The notes beneath the pieces are model-generated. The model ran no database searches. It had not been told where the DNA came from and saw only the letters and a program-made list of their open reading frames with translations. Made by a program: the position numbers and the translations under genes. A stretch of DNA of 64,000 nucleotides from the NCBI GenBank assembly GCA_024138025.1, contig JAMXBD010000168.1, positions 310,001-374,000 on the forward strand. The letters run 5' to 3'. This document shows positions 12,044 through 24,179 of the stretch, in pieces (the first letter of the stretch is position 1; the number at the start of each line of letters is the position of its first letter). The DNA is from Combretum micranthum. Lineage: Eukaryota > Streptophyta > Magnoliopsida > Myrtales > Combretaceae.

Positions 12044-13414
12044 CTAGACAAAAGAAATACCCGGGATAAGTCTTTCATGAAATTCTATCTTGGAGATTCT
12101 AAACTTTTCTTAAAATCGCGGTAAAATCGTATAAGAGAAATTCCAACTTAAAATGGCCATAACTTGCTCATTTTAACTCGGAATTTCGCATATAATATAC
12201 CGTTTTCTACCTATTCGAAAAGATCTATCCATTTCTAAGGTTATCTTGGTCATAAAAGGTCATTTGGGTTCCGAAAACGTTAGGTACAGATTTAAAACGA
12301 ATTTTCTAAACTTTTGCAAAAATCCATTTTCTAGCTCAACTCCATTTTAAAGAAAATCCTTTTGTAACAATATATGTAATATTATAATTTGATAAACACT
12401 TTGAATATATAGGCAAGCTCACTTTATATGCAAAAATCCTAATGGTAGTGTCTCAACAATTTATTTCATAAACAATTCATTTAAACTTTAGCTTTGAAAA
12501 CTTCCTTTCAAGTATTTAAAGAAACTTTATATTTTTCTTAGGTTGTTATAAATGAGTATAATCTTATTTTATTTTCTTCATTCCTTTTTCCAAAACAAGC
12601 AAATTTTCCTTTAACCCTAGTCTTTCATATATTTCATTTCTAGTGATAAAAGATTAATTTATCAAAAGTACATTAAGTTGTCGAAAACCTTTTTATAATT
12701 TGTTTATTTAAGATGGTCTTAGAAAATGAGTCTTGTTTTCTTATATTCCTTTCTAAAATATAAGCTTTTACTTTCCAAAACTTGTTCTTTCATCTCTTTT
12801 GAAAAGAATCATCTTTTATTGATAAAACCCATTATTGTTTAATCTTTTATATTCTTTTGAAAATGAGTTCCTTCTTTTAGAAATTTGAAAATCATTATTT
12901 TTCCTAAGTGGGTTCATCACCTTATGAATTTATCTTAACTTTGAAAATAGTTTGTTTTCTTAGTTTTATTTCGAAGTTTAAAAGAGTTTAAATCTTGAGC
13001 TTTTTGTAAAAACTTTTAATATTAATAAATTATATTATTAAAAGCTTAGGTTAACATAATATACAAAGAAAATATTTATTTCTTATGATTCCTTGGAAAT
13101 CTATCTTTGTTATTTATGAAAACGTTGAGAAAACTCCATTTCTATGTTGTTGATAATAACTTCATGATTTTGTGATAAATCATTAATCGAAATTCTAGCT
13201 TTGAGTTTATTTAGTAAAGTAAAATTCTATTTTTAGATTAGTTGAGACATTAGCATTATGTAATTGCAAGTATCATGAGCATATAAATAATGAACATAAG
13301 AAAATACTAGAAATAAATAATGAGCAAGAAAATAAAATATCAAGCATTGGGAACCTTAGCTTCATCAAGGAATCCCGATCAAGTATTGGAGCCTTAGCTT
13401 TATCAAGGCATCCC

Positions 13415-13513
13415 GGGACTAAGAATGGACTAGTCCCGAAAGATTAAAGAAAATAAATAAAAGATTGTTTTGACTTGATATGGACAAGTCTAAGACTAGA
13501 AAGACTAGTCTTA
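13415..13513 (-). other. Three-hairpin cluster in S3
   Basis: Three consecutive inverted repeats: GGGACTA/TAGTCCC (13415-13421, 13431-13437), GACTTG/CAAGTC (13472-13477, 13485-13490) and TAAGACTAG/CTAGTCTTA (13491-13499, 13505-13513). It lies about 450-550 nt downstream of the predicted transcription start, in intron-like sequence. Counterparts are in S4, L3 and D-right. Confidence 0.6.
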
Positions 13514-13988
13514 ATACAACATAAAATAAATAAATTGCATAACTTGAAAATAAATAAATAACAAATGAGCTTATATGCTCTAAATAAATATATATACATA
13601 ATATACATAATACTATATATATAAGCAATAATACAATAATAATAACAACATAATAAAATAGGAAGCTTATGTACAAGAACAAAACATGAACATGTTGTTG
13701 CTTTTACTACTCATATGAGTTTCAAAACAACACCATAGTCATGTTAAGTTACATGACATGAATAGATAATGGAAGAAATTTTACCTAAGGTATGTAAGAG
13801 GTATGAAGATGGTAGTGAATGTATGGTATGTGGTTATGAGGATGGAGTTGTATTGTATGAAGAGAAACTTGTGAGGATTGGTGAAGAGAGTTTTGGTAGA
13901 GAAAATTCTTGAAAGAGAATTTGTGGAGAGATTTTGAGAGAGTTTGGTAGTGAAATGAATTGTGTGAAAGAATGGAAGAGGAAGGGGG

Positions 13989-13996
13989 TATTTATA
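13989..13996 (-). promoter_or_regulatory. TATA box of S3
   Basis: Minus-strand TATAAATACCCCC, followed by a C/T-rich leader. This fixes the transcriptional direction of the long-LTR family. Confidence 0.65.
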
Positions 13997-16551
13997 GAAT
14001 TTTTGGAGTGAATTTTGGATGTAATAAAATAAATTGAAAAAGAAATAAATAGAGATGAATAGGAGGGGAGAGCCGGTTTTGCATGTGAGGGGGAGAAATT
14101 GATTTTTTTATTTGTTTGTGTAATAAAGAAGTAATGTGTAAAGTTGATGTGAATAAAGTTGTATTGGAAATGAAAAAAGTAAGAAAATAGATATGTAGTG
14201 TAAGAAATAGGTGTAAGAAAAAGTAGAGATAGATGAATAGTAATGAATAGTAGAAAAGTACTATGAATAGTAGACTAGACAATTAAAGTACCGGTAGTAA
14301 CAAAAATACGCGTAATAATGCGATATCTGTAATTTTTATCTATCGAAAAATTCCAAAACTGATATTTTTGGAATCCTTGTATTTTTACGAGTCTATTGGT
14401 ATAAATGGAATATTTTTAATATTTCAAGCTCCGGGACACATTTTTCGAGAACCGATCCCGTTTGGGTCCGAAGGTCACTCGAAATTCGCGAATCTGATAT
14501 TTTTATGTTACCCTATATTATTATGAACTATTCTAGGCCATTAACTTAATTTCGTTTTCTAGGGTTTGAAAACGCGGGATTGCCGGATCTTAACACTAGG
14601 GTTTGTTATAGGCTTGTTGACTTTTAGGGTTCCGTTTTGATTTTCGATTTTTCTGAGTTATTCCTACGATCGTATAATTCTTTGAGTTTTGATCGTTTTA
14701 AAATTTTAGCTCGAAATTTATGTTTTATTTTATTTTATTTATGATTATTTAATAGTTTTTAGTTCTCGGAATCGTTTAACCGAGTCTAGGGTTATGAGTT
14801 GACTCAGTTTGACTTTTGGTGAGAATTTGAAATTTGTGATTTCTGAGATTTATCGAAGGTTTTAAGATTTTACTGTTGATCGTTATTTGGATATATTGTC
14901 TTGATTTGCATGTTAGAAAACGTTTAGGTGATTTAATTGAAGTACGGATATTGATTAAACCGGTAGTTAGACTTTATATTTCGTTTCAAGGGTTCTGTTT
15001 TCTCAAATTGAGAAAACTCATTTTTGTTCTCATTTGGAATTAAGTTTTAACTTGGTTCGAGTTTTAGGGTTTCGTTTCCGGTGTTTGACTTGACTCGTTA
15101 GAATTGGTTTTAATCTCGAGTTGATTTTTCGAGTTTCAAATTTTGATATTAGACTTCTAGAATTATTTTTAAGGATTATGAAAATTTTTGGGGGTTTACA
15201 TAAACGGCTGACAGCCTACTACGTATTAATATTTTGGTTTTCTGTTAATGCTTATCAGTTATGTATGTTGAGAATTACAAAAAGACTACATGGTCTGTAA
15301 TAAATTATGATACTTTATGATTAAGATGGCAGTTATTTACTAATTTATTTATTACGTGTATTTATCATTTCTTATCAAAGCACCTAAAAGATCCTATTAT
15401 TTTGGAAAATATGCCACTCTCCGAAGGTAATTTAGTGATAGTATTTAGGTATGACTTGTCACGCCCCGAGGGGTACCCTAAACGCGGCAGTCCACCGTAC
15501 ACAATACTAAAGCCTAGGAATGACTACTTTAGTCATGCAAAGGCTTCCATATTATGTACAAGGCGTACATCACAACCAAAGGGACGCATCGGAGTAGCAC
15601 AATTTACATTGATAATAAATAAGTAACAAGGCAAAGAGAATACTTAATATAAAACATAAGCATATCACATTTCAATTCTTAAGGGCATGTTCTTCTATTA
15701 TCTTCAAATAAATATACGTCCCTAATCATATAGGTTAGCACATATAAAGAACCTTACAAAATTTCTTCATCGTATGATTCCATATCCTTAATCATCCGTC
15801 CATGACTTCCTTAATGTCATGATCCTCAAATTTAATCCACGAATATACCTGTTTCAACAAAATCTATAGGGGTATAAGCTACAACTAGCTTAGTGAGATA
15901 TTCCTTTTCATTCGCACCATATTTTCAAACAAGTTTATTTATTTAATCACACATATGCTATGCATACAATGCAACAATCACATGATTACGCGAATATATA
16001 TAGTCATCCGGAAACCATATATAGAACGGATTTACCCCTCCGTATCAAAGGTTAGGGAATCGGGGAAGGTCCTCGACCTTCTACTGCTAGTCCCCAGGTC
16101 CTCACCCACAGCGTTCGGTTGGCTCGGCTCCGAACCTAGAGTCGCTTTCCCGAGCGATTTGGATTCTCCAGGAAGGAACATGGCCCGTGGCACCGCACGA
16201 TCACAGCCAATCCAACTCTACGCGTAGGAGTAGCAGCCTTCCGAAATAGATGTGACTCGATGGATGCTATGCGTGAACGTTTTATTGTTCTTAGGTCAAA
16301 CCTTATTAAGGTTTATTAGGGGCGATCAATCAATTTAGCAACAATAAACAATCATACAAGTAAGTAAACAAAATTATTTAAACAAGCAGATCGAAGTTGC
16401 GATATTCTTAATTCTCAATTCACGCATAAACATAGAATCATATATATAATCCCGAAATCCCCAAATATATTCCATTTTTATCTTTTCTAGTATACTAATG
16501 CTACTACTTACAAGCACAAGCAAGGTAACGAAATTAGAAGGAATAACTCAC

Positions 16552-16617
16552 TCGTCCATTTCGCTATCTTCTTAGTCGTAGAATCCTCGGGTAGGGTATT
16601 CTCGTATCCTTCGTCAC
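16552..16617 (-). other. Predicted 66-nt mini-exon in S4
   Basis: Same signals as in S3. It has lost two bases in the tail codons (CCC GAG GAT TCT ACG), so the EDYYD stop frame is shifted in this copy. Confidence 0.45.
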
Positions 16618-17973
16618 CTAGACAAAAGAAATACCCGGGATAAGTCTTTCATGAATTTCTATTCTTGGAGATTCTAAACTTTACTTAAAATCGCGGTAAA
16701 ATCGTATAAGAAGAAATTCCAACTTAAAATGGCCATAACTTGCTCATTTTAACTCGGAATTTCGCATATGATATACCGTTTTCTACCTATTCGAAAAGTT
16801 CTATCCATTTCTAAACTTATCTTGGTCATAAAAGGTCATTTGGGTTCCGAAACGTTAGGTACAGATTTAAAACGAATTTTCTAAACTTTTGCAAAAATCC
16901 ATTTTCTAACTCAACTTCATTTTAAAGAAAATCCTTTTGTAAATATAAAATATATTTGATAAACACTTTTGAATATATAGGTATGCTCACTTTATATGCA
17001 AAAATCCTAATGGTAGTGTCTCAACAATTTATTTCATAAAACAATTCATTTAAACTTTAACTTTGAAATTTTCTTTTCAAGTATTTAAAGAAACTTTATA
17101 TTTTTCTAGGTTGTTATAAATGAGTATATCTTATTTTATTTTCTTCATTCCTTTTCCAAAACAAGTAAATTTTCCTTTTAACCTTAGTTTTCATAAATTT
17201 CGCTTCTAGTGATAAAAGATCTATTTTTATCAAAAATATATTAGGTTGTTCAAAACCTTTTTATAATTTTGTATTTAGGATGGTTTTAGAAAATGAATTT
17301 TGTCTTCTTATATTCATTTCTAAAATATAAGCTTTTGCTTTCCAAAACTTGTTCTTTCATTTCTTTTGAAAAGAATCATTTTTATAAAATCCATTATTAT
17401 AAATCTTACCTCATTTATATTCCTTTGAAAATTAGTTCCTTCTTTTAGAAATTTGAAAATCATTATTTTTCCTAAGTGGGTTCATCACCTTATGAATTTA
17501 TCTTAACTTTGAAAAGTAGTTTGTTTTCTTAGTTTTATTTCGAAGTTTAAAAGAGTTTAAATCTTGAGCTTTTTGTAAAGACTTTTAATATTATATTACT
17601 AAAAGCTTATGTTAACATAATATACAAAGAAAATATTTATTTCTTATGATTCCTTGAAAATCTATCTTTGTTATTTATGAAAACGTTGAGAAAACTCCAT
17701 TTCTATGTTGTTGATAATAACTTCATGATTTTGTGATAAATCATATGATTGAAAACTTAGCTTTGAGTTCATTAGTAAAAAAATTCTATTTTTAGATTAG
17801 TTGAGACATTAGCATTATGTAAATGCAAGTATCATGAGCATATAAAAAATAAGAACATAAGAAATACTAAAATAAATAGTAAGCAAGAAAATAAAATATC
17901 AAGCATTGGGAACCTTAGCTTCATCAAGGAATCCCGATCAAGTATTGGAGCCTTAGCTTTATCAAGGCATCCC

Positions 17974-18072
17974 GGGACTAAGAATGGACTAGTCCCGAAA
18001 GATTAAAGAAAATAAATAAAAGATTGTTTTGACTTGATATGGACAAGTCTAAGACTAGAAAGACTAGTCTTA
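17974..18072 (-). other. Three-hairpin cluster in S4
   Basis: Same three inverted repeats as S3, all perfect: stems at 17974-17980/17990-17996, 18031-18036/18044-18049 and 18050-18058/18064-18072. Confidence 0.6.
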
Positions 18073-18521
18073 AAATACTAAGAAAGCAAGTAAATAAATT
18101 GCATTCATAAAGTAAATAAATAACAAGATCAAAATATAAAACAAGTAATAAATGAGAAGGTATAAATATGCATGAAGGTAATTCCATGAACAAGAACCAA
18201 ACATGATCTTAATGTGGTTGTCTTTAGTTTTTCAACCTAAGAAACAACATCAAAACCATATAAGGTTACTTGACATGGGAAAAAAATGAAATATGAGTTC
18301 TTCATTACCTAAATGGGTAAGAAGAAAAGAAGGATTGCTTTAAGGTTTTTGGTAGTGGTTAGAAATGAGGCTTGAAAAGAAACTTATTTTGGTAGAAGAA
18401 GAGAGTTTCTTCTTACAAGAAGAGAGTTCTTGTAAGAATATGGAGAGGAGTGTTTTGGAGAGAATTTTGCATAAATTCTCTACTTGAGAAAGGTGTGAAG
18501 AAATGAGAAGGGGAGAGGTGA

Positions 18522-18529
18522 TATTTATA
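18522..18529 (-). promoter_or_regulatory. TATA box of S4
   Basis: Minus-strand TATAAATA at the equivalent position to S3, although the flanking promoter sequence is different. Confidence 0.6.
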
Positions 18530-19775
18530 GGAAAAGAGGAGAGGAATTAAGAGTGATTTAAATAATTGAAAAAGAAAATAAAAAGAGAGGGAAGAGAGAG
18601 TGATTGGATGGCAACATGAAGGGGGAGAGAGAAAAGTACAATTATGATTAATTTTTGTGTAAGAGAAGTGATATTTTGTAAGAAAGGTATGAGTAGATTT
18701 TTATGGGAAAAGAAAATGTGAATAGTGTGAATTGTGTCATTTGTAAGAGTGATTAGATATAAAGTAGAGAGAGTGAATAGTAATGAATAGTAGAAAAGTA
18801 CTATGAATAGTAGACTAGACAATTAAAGTACCGGTAGTAATAAAAATACGCGTAATAATGCGATATCTGTAATTTTTAGCTACCGAAAAATTCTAAAACT
18901 GATATTTCGGAATCCTTATATTTTTACGAGTCTATTGGTATAAACGGAATATTTTTAATATTCCGAGCTCCAGGACACGATTTTCGAGAACCGGTCCCGT
19001 TTGAGTCCGAAGGACACTCGAAATTCGCGAATCTGATATTTTTATGTTACCCTATGTCATTACGAACTATTTTAAGCTATTAACTTAATTTCGTTTTCTA
19101 GGGTTTGAAAACGCGGGATTGCCGGATCTTGAACACTAGGTTCGTTATAGGCTTGTTGACTTTTAGGGTTCCGTTTTGATTTCTGATTTTGTCGAGATAT
19201 TCGTAACATCGTATAATTTTCGAGTTTTGATCATTTTAGCTCGAAATTTATGTTTTATTTTATTTTATTTGTGATTATTTAATAATTTTTAGTTCTCGGA
19301 ATCGTTTAACCGAGTCTAGGTTTATGAGTTGACTCAGTTTGACTTTTGTTGAAAATTTGGATTTTGTGATTCTAAAATTTTACTGAAGGATTTAGGATTT
19401 TATCATCTCGTTGTTAAGCGGTACTTAGATCTATCGTTTCGATTCGCGTTTTAGGAATTGGCTAGATTATTTAATCGACGTACGGACGTTGATTATATCG
19501 GTAATTGGACTTTATATTTCGTTTCAAGGGTTCTCGTTTTCTCAAGATTGAGAAAACTCGTTTTTGTTCTTATTTGGAATTAAGTTTTAACTTGGTTCGA
19601 TTTTTAGGGTTTCGTTTCCAATGTTTTGACTCGGTCTAGAATTTGGTCTTTATCTTGAGTCGATTTTCGGGATTTAATTTTTGATGCTTAAACTTCTATG
19701 ATTATCAAATATTCGGGGGTTTACATGACTCGTCTGCTTCTACTAGGGTACCCTCAGGGTGTGATAGCTTTAAGT

Positions 19776-19787
19776 TGGTATCAATGC
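19776..19787 (+). other. Primer-binding site of element B
   Basis: TGGTATCAATGC lies 9 bp after the LTR end. It matches the initiator-methionine tRNA primer site TGGTATCAGAGC at 10 of 12 positions, which places the 5' end of B's internal domain here. Confidence 0.85.
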
Positions 19788-19960
19788 GTGGTTACTAGTA
19801 TAAGAAAGATAAATATGTGGAAGAATTACATTAGTAAATGTAGTAAGTTTGGATCCAATTAGCACCCTTTCATAATAGTTGGGTGGTTATGTTTAGAGTT
19901 ACATTGCACAATTAGGAATAAAATTTGTGTGATTATTATTAATCATGCAAATTTTTTTAT

Positions 19961-20900
19961 GTGCATACTAATCCTGCTACATGCCATATTAGATGGGAGA
20001 TATTTAGTATGCAGGAAAAAGAGACTTTGACGGATTACAAACGCAAATTGCGGGTCCTGGTAGAGGATTTATATCTATGTGGGATTACCAAACCTAGAGG
20101 AGATACTGAGCACTTGGAAAAAGGGTTACAACCTTTATTTAAAGGATGGCTATTTCGATGGAGAGGGCCTTTCCAAATAATGGATCAACTATAAAGACAC
20201 TCTACAGATTCAAGAGGTTGATAGTTCAGAAGGGAGGTGGTTTAGAGATTGATAACATAGCATTCATAGTCTCATCTAGATCTGTGAGACCAGATCCTCC
20301 TGACTTTAGAGTTTGGGTATCTATTGGAAGAGAGACAGTTTATGCTCATGATGTTCGATATGATCACATTCGAGTGAGAGACGATACGGCTTATGATGAT
20401 GACTGGATGCTTGCATAGGTGATCATATGCAACTATTCTAGACATGTATTGATGAGGAAGCCCCCTATTATACCTGAGATAGCATGTGAGTTCCAGCGTC
20501 CCCCTTCTATGCAAGATAGAGTAGTATAGGAGTCGGTTCACACTATAGTTCATAAAAGAAGTATAACAGCAGAATTGTTAGACGAAGAGAGGGAAAGAGT
20601 CGAAGGATTGAGGCAGAAAAGTATGTCTCCAATTATAATTATTCCAGATGGATCGGGGCTGCATATGGAGGCTAGATTGAGAGAGATGGATCTCCTAGTT
20701 TCGAGGGTGAGCAGAGGCCTACTCCTAGAGGTATCTGGATGATGGATACGGATCTGACCCTAGCATCACCAGGAGATAGGGACACAAGGATTGATATTAG
20801 TGACAGCAGCTCCGAGGGAGAGGACAATTACCATCAGTTAGGCCCTCAAGAAAAGGGTAAGGGTTGCCTTTATCCTAGCCCTTGAGTCAGATCTAGTATT
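19961..20900 (+). pseudogene. Unrecognised coding-like leader region of B
   Basis: Between PBS and gag there are about 1.4 kb. A 77-codon frame (19961-20194) has a weak gag-like flavour (EIFSMQEKETLTDYKRKLR). Then 20146-20418 reads to DDTAYDDDWMLA-stop, and about 20460-20880 reads through shifting frames to an acidic, serine-rich DISDSSSEGEDNYHQLGP. The composition is coding-like, but I recognise no domain. It could be a degenerate extra ORF ahead of gag, or gag-related debris from another element. The remainder up to 21227 is AT-rich leader with no coding signal. Confidence 0.35.
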
Positions 20901-21120
20901 ATATGGTGATGATGTTTGTACTATCTATTAGTGATGACATGATAGATATGATATTGATAACTTTTGATAGTGTACATGTATGCGTAACATGTGGTATGTA
21001 GGGCGATGTATATATATCTTTTGATGACCTTAGTAGTAGAAGCTAGGTATAGAGTTAGTGCCATTTTTTATATGTACATAATGCACTAACCATGAGAAGT
21101 TTATGTGTATTTTGGTTATG

Positions 21121-21157
21121 TATATATATATGTGATATATATATATATATATATATG
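21121..21157. repeat. (TA)n microsatellite
   Basis: TA-rich run with one TGTG interruption, just upstream of B gag. Confidence 0.9.
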
Positions 21158-21227
21158 AATGACTTTGATGTCTTTTAGTAAAGGTAAACCATGATCCAAT
21201 CTAAATAACATGTTTAATGTTAATAGA

Positions 21228-22399
21228 ATGCCAAGAGGAAGAAACAGAAGTAGAAACGCAAGGATATCTGGAAATCCACCAATAAATGCCCCTGCACCAT
21301 CCCAAAACTGATTAGAGGATGTTTTGCAAAGTCTCTAGCAACAAAATGTATTGATCTTGCAAGTTTTGCAAAATATGCAAGCAATAAATGTAGCACCACC
21401 TGAGGCGTCAGCAATGCCTCAACAACTCCTAGAGGAAATGAAAGGCATACTATACCGGTTCAATTTTAGGAAAATGGACTAGTGAACCTGATGAATTTGC
21501 TGTCGAGGTGCAAGGACTGCCCCAATATGAACAGGAATTGCCACCACCACCACCTTTACGTCCGTAGAGGAACTTGTTGCCAAAATTCATTAAATGCAAC
21601 AGGTACTTTGAAGGACTACCCGGAAAGCTAGAAGAAGCTGAGGACTAGCTAGCTTAGATTGAGCGATCCCTTGATGTTTTCCAGGTACCTGAAGCTTTAA
21701 AGGTACCATATGGAACTTATTTTCTAAGATTAAGAGCAAGGATATAATGGAATTCAAAACAACAAAGTTTGCCACAACCTATCACTTAGGAAGTGTTTAG
21801 ATGGGAATTTTTGAAGAAATATTTCCCAAGCAGTTTAAAAGTAAAGTATAGCACTGACCTGATGAGTTTGACACAAGGAAGTAAGACAATTGATGAGTAT
21901 GAACATGAGTTCAATCGGTCGTTACAGTTTGCTCCAAATGCTTATCAGGACAATGATGAGCTAAAGAGACAAACTTTCATGGTTGGGTTAGAACCTCATT
22001 TCCAAAGAAGACTTGCTAAATTTGAAGTCGATAACTTCGCGGCTATGATAGAAAAAGCCCAATCATTGAATGAGTAAGGAGATATGAAATTTAAAGGTAT
22101 AAGAAGAAGGGACCAACTTTTGGAAAGAGAACATATGATGGTTCTATGGCAATCCTATGCCTAAGAAGATTAAATTCTTCAAACCTTTCAGTGTGAACAA
22201 AGGAGGAGTAATTGGGAAGAACAATATTACATGTTGGAAATGCAAGGGCTTTCATTATCCAAGGGAGTGCCCACAATTGCAACACAAATGTTACTACTAT
22301 GGAGAAAGTGGACACATGGCAAATAATTGTCCAAAAAGAAAGATTACAACCTATTTTCTATGTAACAAAGTTGGCCATATATCAACCAACTGTCCATAG
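21228..22399 (+). pseudogene. Element B gag (broken)
   Basis: ATG at 21228 gives MPRGRNRSRNARISG, a typical basic Tekay gag start, but stops follow from codon 28. The capsid part is best seen at 21793-22077 (WEFLKKYFPSS, LTQGSKTIDEYEHEF, GLEPHFQRRL). Three zinc-knuckle-like motifs follow at 22232-22393. All three are damaged: the first lacks a residue (CWKCKGFHYPREC), the second has Tyr for Cys (CYYYGESGHMANNC) and the third lacks its first Cys (YFLCNKVGHISTNC). The product would be the capsid/nucleocapsid of the element; it cannot be made as it stands. Confidence 0.85.
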
Positions 22400-22750
22400 A
22401 AAGTGAATACAGTAGCTAGATCTTCACAACTTAAGGAATGGTTGGAGTCGCAAGACCGAAAAATGGAAATGCCAATACCAGCAAAGCTAGTACAACAACT
22501 AAAGTCTTTGCTATGTATGGAAATCCTGTTGAGGATGTGGAGATGGAAGAAGAAGATGAAGAAAATATATGGGAAGAAGTTGACACTGATAATTATGGTC
22601 TCATTACAGGTATGTAGTTACATCTTTGTTTATTTAAAGTTATATTAGACACAAACACGATTAGATTCACAGTAAAAGCCCTTATGAAACGAGAATAACA
22701 TGTAATTAATAAATGATAAAATAAGATCAATTCAAGTGAGAGACTAGACT

Positions 22751-23260
22751 GTGTATGCTTTGATTAACATGGGAGCAACGCATTCTTTCATAAATGCAGG
22801 ATTAGCAAGGCGTGTAGGATTACCAACTGAAATCATGAGTAAAGAATTGAGAGTTACTATGCCAACAGGAGACTTAGTGATAACACGGGAGATGATAAAG
22901 AATTGTCTATTAAAGATTGGAAATCAGGAATCGATTGTTGATTTGATCATGGTAGATATACAAAAATATGTTATTATTCTGGGAATGACCTGGTTAATTG
23001 CTGTAAAAGTGAAAGTTGACTATCGTCTCAAAATGATATCTTTTGTCAATAATCAAGGAGAAAGAAAGGAGTATAGGGGTGAAATACTTAAAGGAGTAGA
23101 GAATAGGATAACAGTAATTGAAGTGGAAAATGGAGAAGATATGGAGTTAAACGGATGTATTTTTGGAGCAACCGAGGGTGAATCCAAAGAATTAGATATT
23201 CATACTATCAGAACAATGCGTGAATATCGGATGTATTTCCAGATGAATTACTTAGATTAA
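22751..23260 (+). pseudogene. Element B protease (active site lost)
   Basis: A 169-codon open frame has the aspartic-protease fold motifs: ALINMGATHSFI at the start and IILGMTWL about 70 residues on. The catalytic triad normally reads D(S/T)GA; here Asp is Asn and Ser is Met, so it should be inactive. The frame continues into the protease-RT linker (LDIHTIRTMREYRMYF). Confidence 0.85.
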
Positions 23261-23261
23261 C

Positions 23262-24050
23262 CCCGTAGAGAAGTGGAATTTTCAATTGATTTGATACCTG
23301 GAACAGAACCAGTATCAAAAGCTCTGTATCGCATGGCACCTATGGAATTGAAAGAATTAAAAGCACAATTGTAATTGTTGGATAAAGGATTTATCAGACC
23401 CAGTGTTTCCCCATGGGAGCACCAGTATTGTTTGTTAAGAAGAAAGATGGTTCAATGAGACTCTGTATTGACTATAGAGAATTAAATAAGTGACTATCAA
23501 GAATAAATATCCTTTATCGAGAATTGGTGATCTCTTTGATCAATTGAGAGGAGCAAAGTATTTTCTCGAATTGATTTAAAGTTAGGATATCATCAAATCC
23601 GAATTAAGATGGAGGATGTACCAAAGACTGCATTCCGAATTAGGTATGGTCATTATGAAATTTTTGTCATGCCATTTGGGCTAACCAGTGCACCTACAGT
23701 TTTTATGGACTTGATGAACCGTATTTTTATACCTTTGTTGGATATTTGTGTGATTGTTTTCATAGATGATGTACTAGTATATTCGTCTATTGAAGAGCAA
23801 CATGATAAGCACTTAAGGAGTATATTAAAGATACTGAGAGACAATAAGCTGTATGCCAAACTATCTAAATGCGAAGTTTGGCTTACAAGTATATCATTCC
23901 TTGGACATATTATTTCTGGTGAATGAATATCGGTTGATCCTGCAAAAGTTAAAGCTATTGTGGAATGGAAAAGACTTGAAACTGTTACGGAAGTTAAGAG
24001 TTTCTTAGGATTAGCAGGATATTATCGAAAATTTATGAAAGATTTGTAAA
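23262..24050 (+). pseudogene. Element B reverse transcriptase (broken)
   Basis: Reading across frames gives [17 protein letters not shown], then [24 protein letters not shown] and [16 protein letters not shown], then the intact 23609-23926 frame. That frame carries [18 protein letters not shown] and the catalytic [11 protein letters not shown] at 23756-23788 (both Asp present), then FLGHIISGE. Tekay-type wording throughout. Frameshifts near 23350-23580 and a stop at 23926 prevent translation. Confidence 0.88.
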
Positions 24051-24179
24051 AAATTGCATGACCCCTTACACAACTAACCAGGAAGAATGAGAAATTCAAG
24101 TGGAATGATCAACGTAAACAAAGTTTCCAAGAATTGAAAAAGAGGTTAGTATCGACACCAATATTGGTTCTACCTAATG

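Larger units (their letters stand above)
10897..15200 (-). mobile_element. Solo LTR S3, long-LTR family
   Basis: Plus-strand limits are TGTCACGCCCCGAGG and GGGGGTTTACA, with a perfect TAAAC duplication at 10892-10896 and 15201-15205; 4,304 bp. Own sense is minus: it begins TGTAAACCCCC, has TATAAATA at 13989-13996, an exon-1 donor (TTAG/GTAAAA near 13785), a three-hairpin cluster (13415-13513), the conserved GGCCATAACTTG block (12139-12190), the mini-exon (11976-12043) and an acceptor GAAACAG at 11278 followed by an acidic frame ending SYDEEIL-stop. Inserted in the B 5' LTR. Near-identical to S4 except around the promoter and leader. Confidence 0.96.
15457..19725 (-). mobile_element. Solo LTR S4, long-LTR family
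   Basis: Limits are TGTCACGCCCCGAGG and CGGGGGTTTACA, with a perfect TGACT duplication at 15452-15456 and 19726-19730; 4,269 bp. Inserted in the same B 5' LTR as S3, 251 bp away and in the same orientation. It carries the same modules as S3: mini-exon 16552-16617, hairpins 17974-18072, TATA 18522-18529. The promoter/leader stretch (about 18075-18780) is markedly different from S3 while both sides are near-identical, so that part looks exchanged or fast-evolving. Confidence 0.96.
8233..19766 (+). mobile_element. Element B 5' LTR, split by S3 and S4
   Basis: It starts TGTAAACCCCGAG directly in the H integrase frame (preceding bases CTTAT) and ends GGGTGTGATA (CA changed to TA) just before a PBS. 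Real LTR sequence is 8233-10896, 15206-15456 and 19731-19766, together 2,951 bp; the TSDs of S3 and S4 prove the three parts were continuous. It holds TATAAAAG at 9096, a leader without ATG, donors AACAAG/GTAAGG at 9268 and CAAG/GTAAAA at 9393, a 54-nt exon-like piece (9339-9392), a CpG-rich block (9608-9900) and the mini-exon at 10568. It aligns only loosely with the 3' LTR. Confidence 0.82.

Noticed and set aside
11380..16227. ORFs at 11380-11712 and 15955-16227 (+) as a duplicated gene
   Set aside because: They are the same antisense part of two solo LTRs; they differ by frameshift and match no known domain.
10897..19725. S3 and S4 as the two LTRs of one short (non-autonomous) element
   Set aside because: Each has its own perfect TSD (TAAAC; TGACT), and the 251 bp between them continue the B 5' LTR, with no PBS or PPT next to either.
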